DNA of 6,995 nt, taken from positions 36,521 through 43,515 of the forward strand of contig PLSY01000265.1 in assembly GCA_003164275.1 (NCBI GenBank). The letters are read 5' to 3'. A model generated the notes under the pieces. It saw only the letters and a program-made list of their open reading frames with translations, did not search any database and had not been told where the DNA came from. This DNA is from Acidimicrobiaceae bacterium. Its GTDB lineage: Bacteria; Actinomycetota; Acidimicrobiia; Acidimicrobiales; RAAP-2. Shown piece after piece: positions 6,065 to 6,995 of this stretch. The position numbers and the translations under genes were made by a program. Each line of letters opens with the position of its first letter. Within the stretch, counting starts at the first letter, position 1.

Positions 6065-6078
6065 TAGAACACGTTTCT
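6065..6078. promoter_or_regulatory. KstR-like operator just upstream of the acyl-CoA synthetase gene
   Basis: TAGAACACGTTTCT keeps the full AACnnGTT core and misses only the final A of TnnAACnnGTTnnA; with the next base it forms an outer TAGAA/TTCTA dyad (6065-6079). The first 11 bases are identical to the site at 1657. It ends 11 bp before the ATG at 6053, so it must overlap the leader or the promoter itself. I could not assign a convincing -10; TTGCTT (6095-6090) is a possible -35. Confidence 0.55.
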
Positions 6079-6131
6079 ATTCGGGCGGCAAGCAACTTTG
6101 CCCGGCTGACCTCGGCCTCTCTCGGGGGGTG

Positions 6132-6995
6132 TTAGTCCTGTGTCTCCTTGGCCGTGACGGTTGCCGGATGCGATGCGGAGGAATCGATCGAGGCCTGGTT
6201 TGCTTCGAGGCTGTCGAGCGACTCCGTGACTGATCGGGCTATTCCGGCAGCGTCCAGACCCAGCTGGGCAAGGATTCGGTCGGGCTTCCCTTGGGGGATG
6301 TACCGACGGGGTGTTCCGAGCGAGATCACCGGCGGCGATCCCCCACAGTTGCATGACAGCCGCAAGGCATCGGCCAGGAACATCCCGGCCCCGCCCTGGC
6401 GAATGCCGTCCTCGGCAGTGACCACCAGGCGGTGTCGGGCCGCATCGGCCAGCATCTCCGGATCGGGGTGGGAGACGACCCTGACATCCCATACGGTTGC
6501 ATCGACCCCATGGGTACGCAGGTTGGCCGCGGCCTCCTCCGAAGCGGTGACCATCTTTCCGACGGCGAGGATGCAGACGGACCCGTCGCCAGCGAGCACC
6601 TTCCTTGCCTTCATGCCCGCGCCGACGGCCTCGGGTTCGATGGTCGGAGCGGGTGTCTTTGGGAAGCGGATGACCGACGGACCATCCAGGGCGAGGGCTT
6701 CAGTCAGCATGAGCTCGACCTCCGGCGCCGACGACGGGGCAAAGACGGTCATGCCGGGTATCGACAGGGCGAGGGCCATGTCCAGCACGCCGTGGTGGCT
6801 CGGACCGTCGTCTCCTGTAATTCCAGCCCGGTCAAGGACCAAGACGACGGGAAGCGCGTGTAATCCGACATCGAGGTTGGCCTGGTCGAATGCCCGGGTG
6901 AAGAAGGTCGAATAGACGGCCACTATCGGACGCAGGCCGGCCATGGCCATGCCCGCAGCCGACGTGACCGCGTGCTGTTCGGCGATGCCCACGTC
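6132..6995 (-). CDS. dxs: 1-deoxy-D-xylulose-5-phosphate synthase, C-terminal part (runs off the right edge)
   Basis: The visible 287 residues cover the end of the pyrimidine-binding domain and the transketolase C-terminal domain of DXS, the thiamine-diphosphate enzyme that condenses pyruvate with glyceraldehyde-3-phosphate as the first step of the MEP isoprenoid pathway. Diagnostic blocks are DVGIAEQHAV at the edge (catalytic Glu of IAEQHAV), YSTFFTRAFDQ, LDRAGITGDDGPSHHGVLD, APSSAPEVELML, and the C-terminal GQ-like segment VVTAEDGIRQGGAGMFLADAL with PRRYIPQGKPDRILAQLGLD. A full DXS is about 620-650 residues, so roughly the first 55% lies outside. The last 25 or so residues (EANQASIDSSASHPATVTAKETQD) are a low-complexity tail past the usual end. 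It stops 78 bp upstream of the acyl-CoA synthetase start on the same strand; the operator in between suggests the ligase has its own promoter. Confidence 0.95.
   Translation of the reverse strand, partial: DVGIAEQHAVTSAAGMAMAGLRPIVAVYSTFFTRAFDQANLDVGLHALPVVLVLDRAGITGDDGPSHHGVLDMALALSIPGMTVFAPSSAPEVELMLTEALALDGPSVIRFPKTPAPTIEPEAVGAGMKARKVLAGDGSVCILAVGKMVTASEEAAANLRTHGVDATVWDVRVVSHPDPEMLADAARHRLVVTAEDGIRQGGAGMFLADALRLSCNCGGSPPVISLGTPRRYIPQGKPDRILAQLGLDAAGIARSVTESLDSLEANQASIDSSASHPATVTAKETQD

Noticed and set aside
6148..6915. Plus-strand frame of 255 codons opposite dxs
   Set aside because: It is a shadow of dxs, whose motifs are clear on the minus strand.

Overview
The window looks like a piece of chromosome from a high-GC actinobacterium. 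The signs are strong G/C preference at codon third positions, TANNNT-type -10 boxes, stem-loops without U-tracts after genes, and mycobacterial-style proteins (a CYP124/125-like P450, a FadD19-like acyl-CoA synthetase, a luciferase-like monooxygenase). I cannot name a species; an actinomycete or acidimicrobial lineage is an inference.

Layout from left to right. (1) The first 22 codons of a luciferase-like (LLM) flavin/F420 oxidoreductase on the minus strand, cut by the window edge. (2) A complete cytochrome P450 on the minus strand, 31 bp upstream of that fragment and probably co-transcribed with it. (3) A divergent control region of about 400 bp. (4) A complete LLM monooxygenase on the plus strand. 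(5) A small NYN/PIN-like protein on the plus strand. (6) A convergent intergenic region of 261 bp with three strong inverted repeats, two of which contain the stop codons of the genes on either side. (7) An isochorismatase-fold protein on the minus strand that lacks the usual catalytic residues. (8) A FadD19-like acyl-CoA synthetase on the minus strand, 43 bp upstream of (7). (9) The C-terminal 287 residues of 1-deoxy-D-xylulose-5-phosphate synthase (dxs) on the minus strand, cut by the right edge.

How it may work together. Three start regions (P450, LLM monooxygenase, acyl-CoA synthetase) each carry a version of the same 14-bp dyad, built on TAGAAC-AC-GTTCTA. This resembles the TnnAACnnGTTnnA operator of the TetR-family sterol-catabolism repressor KstR. 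Two copies share the exact 11-mer TAGAACACGTT. The simplest reading is a small regulon for oxidising and CoA-activating a branched, sterol- or terpenoid-like side chain: the P450 makes a terminal alcohol or acid, the ligase makes the CoA thioester, and the flavoenzymes perform further oxygenation. The substrate is not determined by the sequence. dxs (isoprenoid synthesis) and the NYN/PIN-like gene look like ordinary neighbours rather than members of this set.

No rRNA, tRNA, CRISPR array, insertion sequence or phage gene was seen.
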